From Orobanche coerulescens (Eukaryota; Streptophyta; Magnoliopsida; Lamiales; Orobanchaceae): a stretch of DNA of 64,000 nucleotides. A program made the position numbers and the translations under genes. Below the pieces are notes generated by a model, which made no database searches, was not told the origin of the DNA, and saw nothing but the letters and a program-made list of their open reading frames with translations. Of the stretch, positions 33,392 to 45,421 are shown one piece after another (within the stretch, counting starts at the first letter, position 1; each line of letters starts with the position of its first letter). Location: assembly GCA_033398695.1 (NCBI GenBank), contig CM065815.1:145497001-145561000 (forward strand). The letters run 5' to 3'.

Positions 33392-35704
33392 TGTAATGCC
33401 CGGATAATTATTGTGTATCTATCTTGTAAGAATCAACTTTGTGATGTTATTTTTGGAGGTTGGTTTCCCGTATTTCGTATCCTTACGTTTTGGTATCTCC
33501 AGCATTCTGCATGCATGGTTCTGCACGTGTTAACGTACGCTATCAGGCGTCCATAACGTACGCTAAGACTGCAGTATTACGTACGTTATCTGATGTTGTT
33601 AACGTATGTAAGCTAAGTCAACTTGGGATCGGATAAGGGTCGGCGTGTGGGGGCCGACGAAGGGGCCAGGGAAGATTCATGTGATTTCCGCGTGAACCTG
33701 GACATAGGTGTTACGTACGCTATGGTGCATGTTTTACGTACGCTAAGGACATGGATATTACTACGTAAAACCCTTGTGATTACGTACGTAAGGAAATGGC
33801 GAAATCAGGCCAGTGAATTCTGGTCAGACGATTACGTACGCTAAAGCTAGGGTATAACGTACGTTAAGTTTGTTACTTACGTAAGGTTAATTGCATAACG
33901 TACGTAATGCCCAGAATTCTATTTATAGACCTCGACCCTATTTCATTTCTAACCTTTCTTTTGGCCGATTTTTCGTGTTCTGGATATCTTTCATCACCTC
34001 TTATCCTTCATATCATCTTCTGAGACGATTCTTGGGGAGCTTAAGCCTTGTAGATTGGTGTTCAAGCTTCCGGTGGTAGAGTTTATTCAAGTTCTTCATT
34101 GTTCATCAATTTATTGAGGTATGTGATCCTTCACCAACTAATTTAGTATGATCTTAGTAACGTTTTGGACCTGTTTTGAGTAGACCGAACCAGTTATCTT
34201 CTTGAGGAGCCTTTCATCATGGTTTAGAAGATTAAATTCAATTATTTTCGATTCCTCTTGGTTGTTGTAATCGTTGAGCAAACCTTCTAGTGATTAGACT
34301 ATTGATTAGTGCATCTTGAGATGGTAAACCCAATCATATCTAGTTTTCGAAGATTATCTTAGTTCATAAGAATGTTATGATCGAACATTTCTGTGAAGAA
34401 TTAATGGATTGAACTTAAGGATTTATTCGTAGAAGGAGAGGATATTGAAACTAGTGAACAAGTCTTTATGATGATTCATCAAAGTTCGGATATCTTGTTA
34501 TAATAGAACATGATTAGAATCCTCCTAGGATGAATTCCATGTTATGTTGTAACAATCAACCGAAGAAATTGTGTTGGAACTTAGAAAGTATTCCATTGAG
34601 CTATTGCAAGGACGAATAGCGTAGTATCGGTCCAACCAAATTGTGTTAAGGCAGAATAGTCCATCGCCATGATAGATGCATCATGCCTTTTGATGATTCA
34701 TTTGATGATTTGAACGATTATCCGGAACCGTTAGTTTTACCGACGTTATTGTTCGATGAAGGTGTGCATTCCGGTGAGCCGACCAAGCGAGAATTCTCCA
34801 ATCGGGTTGAAGACTATTGATAGTAGAAATTCGTGTCGCCATTTGTTGAGGCAAGTATCGTATTTTGAAAGTTTGTGAATAATTGATGAACTTGATCATG
34901 CATATGGTTTATTCGTGTTGTTGACATGAGATTATTTCATTAAAATTGTCATGACATTTGCTATCGATTTAACGTACGTTCATATTGATGAACATGTCGA
35001 TTTTCTTGCATATGTATATGCATAGTTGTGTTATGTGTAAGTTATGATGATCCGAAGGGATCAAGCGATCTATGCTGAGGGCGCTGGATCGGATGTCCAC
35101 CTCGTGTTGGTCCGACGGGATCATCTTGGGATCTAGGCTGAGGGCGCTGGATCATTGGACGGGTTTTTCCACCTCATGTTGGTCCGACGGGATCATCTTG
35201 GGATCTATGCTGAGGGCGCTGGATCGTTGGAATACCCATGTTGTGTTGATTGAATCTTGTGGATTCATATTGTTGGATTCCGGTAGCGGAAGTCCATACT
35301 TATGTATGTTTTTATGCATTGTCGTTGCATATTTGTGTGTTGCGATACTTGTACTAGCATTGTTTTGCTAACCCCTTTGGAGGTGGACATTTGTTTTGAT
35401 GTTCAGGTAGCCGAGGAGCGGGGAAGCAGCCACAGTACCGTCATGACGATGAAGTGGCTCAGTGATGTTAAATGTTCCTTGTTTTTGTGATTTGTCTTCT
35501 TGGTTCATTTTCAGTACTCGAGTACGCGTGTCTTTTTAATATCATTTCGATATGGTTGTAATGGATCAGTTGGAACCGGTTTTTGTAATTTGAATTTCGG
35601 TGGTATTGTTGGTTTATATTCACATTTCTTTTAATCAGCCTTGTAAATCCTTACTTAAAGGGTTTACGGCGCTGTAATTATTCCGATTATCTCGGGGTGT
35701 TACA
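33392..35704 (+). repeat. Tekay 3' LTR (2313 bp)
   Basis: It is the same length as the 5' LTR. It retains TATTTATA (33920-33927) after its palindrome array (33531-33908), and its repeats with GGTCCGACGGGATCA are at 35072-35235. It is preceded by the polypurine-type tract AGAGGGGTAGTA and followed by TSD GTCTG. Confidence 0.92.
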
Positions 35705-38700
35705 GTCTGCCTTAAAGCCTGTGGCTGCTGCAGGCAGCCAGCTGTGCGGTCCAATGAGGAGCCGGCACGCGTCCTGAGTTGCTGTCACGGGCGGTCCCAC
35801 TGTGCAACTTTCGGCGGGTCTGTCGGTAGGTGAGAAAGATGTTGTCAGGCTGTGGTCAACGATCCATGTCTTGCGGCGACTTTTTCGGATTTGCATGTGG
35901 GACTCTGTCCGATCTCCATCCTTTTCCGACTAGACGGGCGATGGCTTTGCGTGGCATGAGGCGGTCGTCATTTGTTGGTCGGTCACCAGGGGTCGATCGC
36001 CAAGTACCGAGAGACGATCGCCTTAGATGTCGATCGCTCGGCACCGGGACTTGTCCTGGGGCCTTCGGTCGGCCAATCTGCCTTGGCTGTTGGGCTCTGG
36101 CTCGGTCGCCCGATCTCTGTGCCGATCGCCTGGTGAGATGTATAAATCTCGACATAACATTACGTACGTAAGCTGATATGCGAAGCAAGGCAGTAACCTC
36201 TGGACTGCCCGGTAGCGCATGCTATCAAGGAGGGATATCGCACGCTAGGACTGTAGCGCACGCTATACATAAGGTTTAGTGCACATTAGTAATATGCTTT
36301 ATAAAATGGGGTATTAAGAGGCATTTCGTCCATTTCTTTTCTTTCACTCGATAGAGAGAGCCTTGGGAGGATGTTTGAAGTTCCTAAACACTGAGAGATG
36401 ATCCGCTTTAACAAGATTAAGACGGAAAGCATAGATTAAAGCTTTGTTCTTGAAATTATTGATGATTCTTGGAATGGAGTTCATAGAGAGAGTTTTGAGG
36501 TTTCAAATACTGGATTATGATTGAGTTGATCGTCCTTATCAACATTTGGAGCTCGGAATCGATTGGAAATGGATTCAACCTTGAGAATAAATGCATTTCA
36601 TCGAATAGGTAATTACTCTTCACTTTGGGATTTCGTTTTGGATTGTATATGATGTCCTTGAGTTGATAATCGTCATGTATATGAGTTAATAAGTATGAAC
36701 ATAAGATTGGTTACCGAGTTATGATGATGTTATGGCTGATATACGAGTATTGATATGATTCGAATGGTTTCGAATTTGTTTATCTTCAAAGAGATATGTT
36801 GGCTAATGTCTTCCTTAAATTTGGGTCTTTGATGTTGTTATTGGTTTTTCATATTATGGTGAACATGGCGATGATTATGAATTCTTGGCATTCATATGTT
36901 GATATTGAGGAAGAAGATGATATATGAATATATGAGTTGGATGATTGTTTATATGTTAAAGGATATCGGATTTCGTTGTTTTGATAGCTATGAACATGGT
37001 TTCGAAATCACTTAGTATTCTTGATAATCTCCATATGTCGATCGGTATCTGAAATGCATGCAACTGCATGTCATTAGCGCACGCTAGTGTTACTAGCTAG
37101 CGCACGCTAACGGAAGCAACTTAGCGCACGCTATGTTAAGTGATTAATGTGCGCTAAGTCAACAGGCAGTGTAATATATCCTGTTTCGGTTATGAATTCG
37201 TGATCGTTTAAGTTGTATTGATCAGACTAGTGGTTAATCGAGATATTGTTGAGCCGTTGGGTTTGTGAATTGGTTTTGTTGAGTGTTGATTGTTACCGAA
37301 CTTCTTGTTTATCAATTATTGTAAAAGGTTGAGATTATTGATCGGTGATTGGAACCTTGCTTTGCGGTTGTGTTCAAGAATGTTCGTGAATTGCATTGAT
37401 TGGGGCCGAGGAACTTGTAGACGATGACAAGGAATTGGTAACGGCTTCATCAGTATCGAGGCAAGTTATTACTTGCTCGGTTTATAATATTTAATAAATG
37501 GTTTCTGTTTCATTCGTTTATAATTCGTATAGCAATGTTTATAATCGTAATCACAGGGGATTTGGGATTATAAGTTGTATTCGAGTTTTGGGAATTAAAT
37601 CATAATGTATATAATTTACATTTGCTGTTAGTATACTTGGTATCGAGGATACATTGTGGTATAGGCGAAGACATGAATTATGTACCATCCGTGACATTTT
37701 GGATCGTCGAATATTCAGAATAATGGTTGGTGATGGTTTAGATATTGAGATTGCTCCCGAAGGACTCGGAGAAGGTATTTTAATCATTTTTGTCATTTGT
37801 GTCGATCATGTCGTGATTCATTCGTGTATCGTTGTTGTCATGCATTTTTGCATTGTTGTCGTGCATTGTGTACTGTTGTTTTGCGCAGTTGTGCATTGTT
37901 GATTGTCCACCATGCGTTGGTCCGACAGGATCAACATGGGATATCTATAGCTGTATGCGCTGGATCGTTGGACAGGTATTTCCACCATGCATTGGTTAGA
38001 CGGGATCATCATGGGAATCTATAGCTGTGTACGCTCGATTGTTGGATTACCATGTGTTGTTGTGCATATTATGGGTTGCCATAAGTATACATTGATGTTA
38101 TTAATGTGAGCATATTGACGTTGTCATATGAGTATGCATTTGTAGGTCTTGTGTTAGGACCGTGTCCGTATGATGAATTGATCTGATCTCGGAATAGACT
38201 GACGTGATTATCGTGATATTTCATATCTTGAGGTACGTTCTGTGTTTCCTTTGGTAATTGTATTTTAATGGACAATTGATTATCGTGTTGAGATGTGATG
38301 ATGTTACCGATGGATTGGGTTGGACAGAGTTAGTAGATTTCGTAACAGTGAGTTATGATAATATTTTCAGAACCTTGGGTATTATTGAGATACAATACAG
38401 ATATTTCGGTATGAGCTTATTGTGTCGTTTAAAGGATACGATATGAAAACTTTGGTAATTATTATCACGAGTTGGTAAAGTTATGGCGGTAAGATTACAT
38501 TGGTCGTATTCTTGCTTAGTATTTTCATTAGTAAGTCATTATTGATGTGATGTGATCGTTATCATTGTTGGGTATTATGGCTGACCCCATCGTGGGCTTT
38601 CTTTTTAGGTTTTTGGAATATCAAGCTTGTAGTGGTCGTGAAGAGATGAGCTTCTCGGAGGATACTAGCTAAGACATGTATTTGTGCATTGAGTTTCCTG

Positions 38701-39090
38701 ATCAGTTGTTGTCTTCTGCTGCTAGAGTATTTTTAGTTGTTTGTCTTTTCCGCTGCGTGATTATGTTTAAATGGCCTTTTGGTATCTGGTAACTTAGGTT
38801 GCTTTGGCAATCATTTTCTAAACTATTTTGTCGGTACGTGTAAGCGAGAGCTTAACGTATGTTTTCAAACAATTGAGTCTTGGCATTTCGGGCCTTGTGG
38901 TTTCAAATGAGATATTTACGACAATTTTGATAAACAGTTTTTATATAGTCTTCAAATGTTTTAAAAGATTGCACTGTCGTTCGCCTCTTAGGCGTTTGTA
39001 AATGTTTGTAAATCTTTCTTTCAACCTTATGGGTTCCATCTCGGGGCCCACGACACTGTAATATTCCCGGTCAGATCTGGGGGTGTTACA

Positions 39091-41513
39091 GAATATGGTA
39101 TTAGAGCTTAGGTTGTGAAAACCTAGACAGTCGGGTCGAGTTGGGTCGTGTTTTTGTCGCGTCATTCGAGTTGTCGATTTGACAAATACTAGAGCCCTAT
39201 ATTTTTGTTGTTCACTTGGGCTTATGTGTTATGTGATAAACCAGTGTGGTACTGAGGTTGTTGTAAATTTTTTCGAACAGTGTTAACGTGTTTCTTCAGA
39301 TAGAGCTGTGTTGTGTTCTCGAGTTGAACTGAGTTTGCAAAATGTGTGTTTTGTAAATGTCTGCGTCGAGTATTTTCTAGAGTTTTGACACATGCCAGTA
39401 TCACGGGGAATCGTCGGCTTCACGATCTGTAAGTATTTCGATTTTTAAATTGCATTAAGATTTGTTGCCATTCTAAGTTGATATGCTTTGAGATTCAGCA
39501 GAATATTGTGCGTTACAGTATAAGGTGACAGAATTGGGACAGGATTGATGATCTTGAGAAGTTATGATTTTGGAAATCAATATGTCGGTTAAATTTTGGA
39601 AATGGAGTAGTGTGTTCGGGAGAAGAACTGTGGATTGTTGAGAAGAACATTTAGTCATGTTACTTCATTTTGTGATATATGAAACTATTTTCGAGCATTT
39701 GAAAATGATACTTTTCAAAGTGAATGTTTCACAGATGTTTTACGGAGAATGATTTTTTAGCCGAGGCCCAATCGATTTTGAAATAGTTTTGTAACTCAGG
39801 ACTTGGAGTCCGCAAAGGGTTTTCTACTTTTTAAACTTCTTGTAATGCGGAATGAGATACGGGCTGAAACCCTAATGTTTCAAAAGGCTTTTCTTTTTCC
39901 TAAAACTCTCGAGATTTGTAAAACACTTTACCAATCGTTTATCTACTTTATTACTCCCTTTCGGGGTTTTGACTTATTTGTCCAAATAAAACTTCTCGGG
40001 AAGTCTATCGTTGCGTTTGATTTGTCGATTATTCAATGTTTTGTCATAGCATAGTTGAAATGATCCAGGATGGGTTAATGGTCGAACTTGCGAGTCATAT
40101 GTGGAAAAGGAGTTTTTATCGGAGTCTATATATTGAGATTTTAGAACTCTATCGTGTGGTTTTCCGATGGAATGTCAGTGGATTTGGTGACAAGCCGAAC
40201 TAGTATACAGGAGTATGGGTGTGGTCAATCATTTGCATAATTTCATTTATTTAATCATGTGTATTCGAAAAGAATTTTCATCGAGAACTTGAAACCAGTG
40301 AGCCGGTTTAACTTTTCAAAAATTGATTTCGTGATCTTACGAAAATTTATGTTTTGAATTTTGAAATTCTTGAAATAACTTTCGAAAATTTGTCTTCTTG
40401 ACAAGATTACATGATTTCAAACTGGTTTTGAAAATGTGACTGATATACATATGCATTTAGTGCATAGTGCATATTATGGTGAAGTTATGAGTGTGACTCA
40501 CAAACTGGATAAGACATCAGTATGGAACGATGAAAAGAGATTCGAACTTCGGTATGGTAGTTTGGTTATCCAAGGATGATCGGTTGATTTATTGGATAAG
40601 AAGAATATGTTGCGTATTGTAGATTCGGGTACAGAATATGATTTTGGAACTTTGGATTTTGTGAAACCGGGACATATGTGCTATGTGATTCCATTGGTAC
40701 GGTAGTAGTGTGATTTTACCATAGTGATTTTTGAATGATTTCTTTGTAAGTGTAGATTTGGAGATGGTGACCCCATGCTGGTTGTTTTGGATATCGAGTA
40801 GTCGTTCCCACTCCATGTATGATTAGATATGTTCATCGGTTTGTGATTGGTTGTTTGTATGCTGAGGAGTATGTTCACCAGTTGGGTATGTTTATTGAGA
40901 TCCACTGTATGTGATTGGTGTGTCGTTTAGAGAACTTTGTTCGTTTGTATATCGGTTTCTGTGGTTCTGTGTTGATCGTATTGGAGCTTACCTTGTGAAG
41001 GTATTCTCGATTATCGTTGATTGTTCGTTGGTTATATTGGAGCTTATCATGTCGATGATACTCTCGGCTAATTTATTGGTTGATCATTGTTGGTGATCAT
41101 TTGAGCGTTCGGATTTTGTGTCAATGTTTCGGGATTTGTTGCCATTGTGTTGGGCAGTTGTTTCACAGATGTATCGGGCACTACTGGTTTTTAGCAGATT
41201 GGGACTTGATTGTGTAATCAGGCAGACAAGATTTAACACGGATAGATTATTTCATCCGAACATGATATATTTGGTTGGGACTCATGGAATTGTGATTGTA
41301 AGCATATTGAGGCTTTACAGTGAAGTCACTTGCTAGTACCTCAGGAGATCGTCGACTTGGCGCATATGTAAGTGTACTGTTTTGGTTATTCGTTAATAAT
41401 GATGATCGATAGTTGTCGTGATGGTTTCGGAATATTTTAGTTGAACGGTTTGTTTGTTTTTCTATGACAAATTGCAAGTTTCGAGGACAAAACTTATTTT
41501 AAGTGGTGTAGTA
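39091..41513 (+). other. Family X internal region 2, non-coding
   Basis: A 2.42-kb region colinear with internal 1 but without the solo LTR. Primer site TGGTATTAGAGC at 39096-39107. No gag or pol domain is recognisable. Small ORFs such as 39803-40054 have counterparts in internal 1 but no recognised motif. Confidence 0.75.
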
Positions 41514-44500
41514 TGTAATATCCGGAATTTCTACTACTATTGTTTAATGTTATTTTATCCGAGTTATGTTGTATAGCCTGGAATCTGTACGGTATGGATA
41601 AAATAAATGAAGGACTGAGACATCTGTATTGATATAATTGTCGTACTTGGTCGACAATTGTAGTTGTGGATATTGTGTACTGTATGAGAATATTATTGGA
41701 AGGAGTATGTGTATTCAGTATATCGTGTATGTGTATATAGTATGTTGAGATGTTGGACAAGAATAGCTGAAAATGGTTAAGTATAGCCTGATTAGCGCAT
41801 GCTAATATTCAATCTTAGCGCACGCTAAAGGTGAAGGATAGCGCACGCTAGTACAGACCAAATCAGAAGGAATCTACATGTGGACCCGGCCACTTTCGGT
41901 GCATGTTCCGACTAGGTCAATGGATGTTTGTTATGAAGGATTAGTGCACGCTAATGCATATTGTTAGCGCACGCTAATCAGATCGGGACAAAGGAATCTT
42001 ATCCTTGTCAGATGCTTTCGGCATGTGGGACACAGGCATCTTCAGGGAAGGTGCAGATTGTCGGGTCAACGGCGATTAGCGCATGCTAATGTGGAAGATT
42101 AGCGCACGCTAATGGTGTATTACTGTAGCAGGTTAACGACTGTATTTACGTACGTTATTGCATGGATATTATGTACGTAAGCTGATATGCGAAGCAAGGC
42201 AGAAACCTCTGGACTGCCCGGTAGCGCACGCTATCAAGGAGGGATAGCGCACGCTAGGGCTGTAGCGCACGCTATACATAAGGTTTAGCGCACATTAGTA
42301 ATATGCTTTATAAAAGGGGGCAGACAGGTGTTAAGAGGCATTTCGTCCATTTCTTTCCTTTCACTCGATAGAGAGAGCCTTGGGAGGATGTTTGAAGTTC
42401 CTAAACACTGAGGGATGATCCTCTTTAACAAGATTAAGATGGAAAGCATATATTAAAGCTTTGTTCTTGAAATTATTGATGATTCTTGGAATGGAGTTCA
42501 TAGAGAGAGTTTTGAGGTTTCAAATACTGGATTATGATTGAGTTGATCGTCCTTATCAACATTTGGAGCTCGGAATCGATTGGAAATGGATTCAACCTTG
42601 AGAATCAACGCATTTCATCAAAGAGGTAATTACTCTTCACTTTGGGATTTCGTTTTGGATTGTATATGATGTCCTTGAGTTGATAATCGTCATGCATATG
42701 AGTTAACAAGTATGAGCATGAGATTGGTTACCGAGTTATGTTGATGTTATTGCTGATATACGGGTATTGATATGATTCGAATGGTTTCGAATTTGTTTAT
42801 CTTCAAAGAGATATGTTGGCTAATATCTTCCTTCAATTCGGGTCTTTGATGTTGTTGTTATTGGTTTTTCATATGATAGTGAAAATGGTGATGATTATGA
42901 ATTCTTGGTATTCATATGTTGATATTGAGAAGAAGATAATATATGAATATATGAGTTGGATGATTGTTTATATGTTAAAGGATATCGGATTTCGTTGTTT
43001 TGATAGCTATGAACATGGTTTCGAAATCACTTAGTATTCTTGATAATCGCCATATGTCGATCGGTATCTGAGATGCATGCAACTGCATGTCATTAGCGCA
43101 TGCTAGTGTTACTGGCTAGCGCACGCTAATGGAAGCGACTTGGCGCACGCTGTTAAGTGATTAATGTGCGCTAAGTCAATAGGCAGTGTAATATATCCTG
43201 TTTCGGTTATGAATTCGTGATCGTTTAAGTTGTATTGATCAGACTAGTGGTTAATCGAGATATTGTTGAGCCGTTGGGTTTGTGAATTGGTTTTATTGAG
43301 TGTTGATTGTTATCGAACTTGTTGTTTATCAATTATTGTAATAGGTTGAGATTATTGATCGGTGATTTGAACCTTGCTTTGCGGTTGTGTTCAAGAATGT
43401 TCGTGAATTGCATTGATCTGGTCCGAGGAACTTGTATATGACGACAAGGAATTGGTAACGGCTTCATCGGTATGGAGGCAAGTTATTACTTGCTCAGTTT
43501 ATAATATTTAATAAATGGTTTCCGTTTCATTCGTTTATAATTCGTGTAACAATGTTTATAATCGTAATCACAGGGGATTCGGGATTATAAGTTGTATTCG
43601 AATTTTGGGAATTAAATCATAATGTATATAATTTACATTTGTTGTTAGTATACTTGGTATCAAGGATACATTGTAGTATAGACGAAGACATGAATTATCT
43701 ACCGTCCGTGACATTTTGGATCGTCGAATATTCAGAATAATGGTTGGGGATGGTTTAGATATTGAGATTGCTCCCGAAGGTCTCGGAGCAAGTATTTTAA
43801 TCATTTTTGTCATTTGTGTCGATCATGTCGTGATTCATTCGTGTATCGTTGTTGTCATGCATTTGTGTATTGTTGTCGTGCATTGTGTACTGTTGTTTTG
43901 TGCGGTTGTGCATTGTTGATTGTCCACCATTCGTTGGTCCGACAAGATCAACATGGGATATCTATAGCTGTGTGTGCTGGATCGTTGGACAGGTATTTCT
44001 ACCATGCGTTGGTTCGACGGGATCATCATGGGAATCTATAACTGTGTGCGCTGGATTGTTGGATTACCATGTGTTGTTGTGCATATATATATTATGGGTT
44101 GCCATAAGTATACATTGATGTTATTGATGTGAGCATATTGATGTTGTCATATGAGTATGCATTTGTAGGTCTTGTGTTAGGACCGTGTCCGTATGATGAA
44201 TTGATCTGGTCTCGGAATAGACTGACATGTGTGTCGTGATATTTCGTATCTTGAGGTACGTTCTGTGTTTCCTTTGGTAATTGTATTTTAATGGACAATT
44301 GATTATCGTGTTGAGATGTGATGATGTTACCAATGTATTGGGTTGGACAGAGTTAGTAGATTTCGTAACAGTGAGTTATGATAATGTTTTGAGAAGCTTG
44401 GGTATTATTGAGATACAATACAGATATTTCGATATGAGCTTATCGTGTCGTTGAAAGGATATGAGATGTGAACTTTGGTAATTATTATCACGTTTTGGTA

Positions 44501-45112
44501 AAGTTATGGCGGTAAGATTACATTGGTCGTATTCTTGCTTAGTATTTTCATTGGTACGTAATTATTGATGTGATGTGATCGTTATCATTGTTGGGTATTA
44601 TGGATGACCCATCGTAGGCTTTCTTTTTAGGTTTTTGGAATATCAAGCTTGTAGTGGTCGTGGAGAGATGAGCTTCCCGGATGATACTAGCTAAGACATG
44701 TATTTGTGCATTGAGTTTCCTGATCAGTTATTGTCTTCCGCTGCTAGAGTATTTTTAGTTGTTTGTCTTTTCCGTTGTGTGATTATGTTTAAATGGCCTT
44801 TTGGTATCTGGTAACTTAGGTTACTTTGGCAATCGTTTTCTAAACTATTTTATCTGTACGTGTAAGCGAGAGCTTAACGTATGTTTTCAAACTATTGAGT
44901 CTTGGCATTTCGGGCCTTGTGGTTTCAAATGAGATATTTACGACGGTTTTGATAAACAGTTTTTATATAGTCTTCAAATGTTTTAAACGATTGTACCGTC
45001 GTTCGCCTCTTAGGCATTTGTAAATATTTGTAAATCTTTCTTTCAGCCTTGTGGGTTCCATCTCAGGGCCCACGGCGCTGTAATATTCCCGGTCGGATCT
45101 AGGGGTGTTACA
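41514..45112 (+). repeat. Family X LTR3 (3599 bp, uninterrupted)
   Basis: The reference copy of the LTR: TGTAATATCC...GGGGTGTTACA. The palindrome array (TAGCGCACGCTA with two ACGTACG sites) occupies 41793-42300, the TATA box is at 42309-42315 and a second cluster lies at 43093-43163. A ~75-bp imperfect repeat around GGTCCGACAAGATCA lies at 43928-44062. The sequence ATGTC follows the end and would be the right-hand TSD of the array; its partner would lie outside the window. Confidence 0.88.
41793..42300. repeat. TAGCGCACGCTA array upstream of X LTR3 TATA
   Basis: About a dozen copies or variants of TTAGCGCACGCTAA are scattered over 500 bp, ending 10 bp before the TATA box. Two TTACGTACGT-type sites near 42145 and 42172 also occur, the motif typical of the Tekay LTR. 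Confidence 0.8.
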
Positions 45113-45412
45113 ATGTCAATATTGAAGTTGACATCGGTTTAAATGTGTTAATGTCCCGGTTTTGTTGTTGTTAATGTGTTTTATGTTGGTTTAAGCCTGG
45201 TAGGTTCTCCAAAAAGAATCTACGGCGCTGTAATATCTCCGTAAATTAATATTCCCGGTCGGATCTAGGGGTGTTACAATGTCAATATTGAAGTTGACAT
45301 CGGTTTAAATGTGTTAATGTCTCGGTTTTGTTGTTGTTAATGTGTTTTATGTTGGTTTAAGCCTGGTAGGTTCTCCAAAAAGAATCTACGGCGCTGTAAT
45401 ATCTCCGTAAAT
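45081..45412 (+). repeat. 166-bp tandem duplication at the X / copia junction
   Basis: Two adjacent copies (45081-45246 and 45247-45412) are identical but for about one or two bases. Each begins with the last 32 bp of the X LTR (TAATATTCCCGGTCGG...TGTTACA). Each continues with about 134 bp ending GGCGCTGTAATATCTCCGTA, which itself resembles an LTR terminus of another Tekay-like family. The near identity indicates recent duplication. Confidence 0.85.
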
Positions 45413-45421
45413 TACGAAGGG

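Larger units (their letters stand above)
14004..35704 (+). mobile_element. Ty3/gypsy Tekay/Del-type (chromovirus) element
   Basis: It is flanked by GTCTG (13999-14003 and 35705-35709). Two LTRs of 2313 bp each (14004-16316 and 33392-35704) start TGTAATGCCCGG and end TGTTACA. The primer site TGGTATCAGAGC is an exact match to the plant tRNA-Met type (16322-16333). The internal part encodes gag and a protease-RT-RNase H-integrase polyprotein, split at 19463 by T3 and resumed at 31620. The C-terminus (HNVFHVSQLRKYVPDPSH, LVKVQWSRHGVEEAT) is typical of the Tekay/Del clade with its chromodomain-related tail. I counted about 50 LTR differences by eye (about 2.2%). Stops and frameshifts make it non-functional. 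Confidence 0.93.
10301..36159 (-). mobile_element. T2: gag-only Tat-type LTR element, hosting the Tekay element
   Basis: Flanked by TTACG (10296-10300 and 36160-36164). X LTR3 shows the nearly empty site at about 42165-42180. Without the nested Tekay element it is about 4.15 kb. On the minus strand the order is 5' LTR (36159-35710 plus 14003-13501), primer region (13499-13481), gag (13370-12144), a non-coding 3' region (12143-11254) and 3' LTR (11253-10301). Both LTRs come to 953 bp, and I counted about 29 differences by eye (about 3%). There is no pol. The site of insertion is inside an ACGT-type palindrome of the X LTR. Confidence 0.9.
13501..36159 (-). repeat. T2 5' LTR, split by the Tekay element
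   Basis: LTR sequence is at 13501-14003 and 35710-36159 (953 bp without the insertion, the same as the other T2 LTR). Its minus-strand TATAAATAG is at 13906-13914. The Tekay insertion at 14004 lies upstream of this TATA box in the direction of transcription, so it separates the T2 promoter from most of its U3. Confidence 0.85.
9641..39090 (+). repeat. Family X LTR2 (split by T2 and everything nested in it)
   Basis: LTR sequence occupies 9641-10300 and 36165-39090, about 3.59 kb when the insertion and one TSD copy are ignored. It starts TGTAATATCC and ends GGGTGTTACA. It is followed by a second primer site TGGTATTAGAGC at 39096-39107, so it acts structurally as 3' LTR of internal 1 and 5' LTR of internal 2. 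TAGCGCACGCTA-type clusters occupy 9917-10245 and 36210-36290, and the TATA box is at 36300-36306. A 75-bp imperfect repeat with GGTCCGACAGGATCA lies near 37908-38045. Confidence 0.85.
1..45112 (+). mobile_element. Family X: tandem non-coding LTR element array (three LTRs, two internals)
   Basis: The order is LTR1 (1-5996, 5' end outside the window), internal 1 (5997-9640), LTR2 (9641-39090), internal 2 (39091-41513) and LTR3 (41514-45112). LTRs begin TGTAATATCC and end GGGTGTTACA. LTR1 and LTR2 are each followed by TGGTATTAGAGC, a near match to the tRNA-Met primer site TGGTATCAGAGC. Without nested insertions LTR2 and LTR3 are about 3.59 and 3.60 kb and the internals about 2.42 kb each. No gag or pol homology is visible in the internals, so this is a large non-autonomous (LARD-like) family. 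The end of the internal region (GAGGACAAAACTT, then GTAGTA before the LTR) resembles the Tekay element at 33357-33391, so a Tekay-type helper is inferred. The three-LTR arrangement suggests recombination between LTRs of two copies. Confidence 0.85.
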
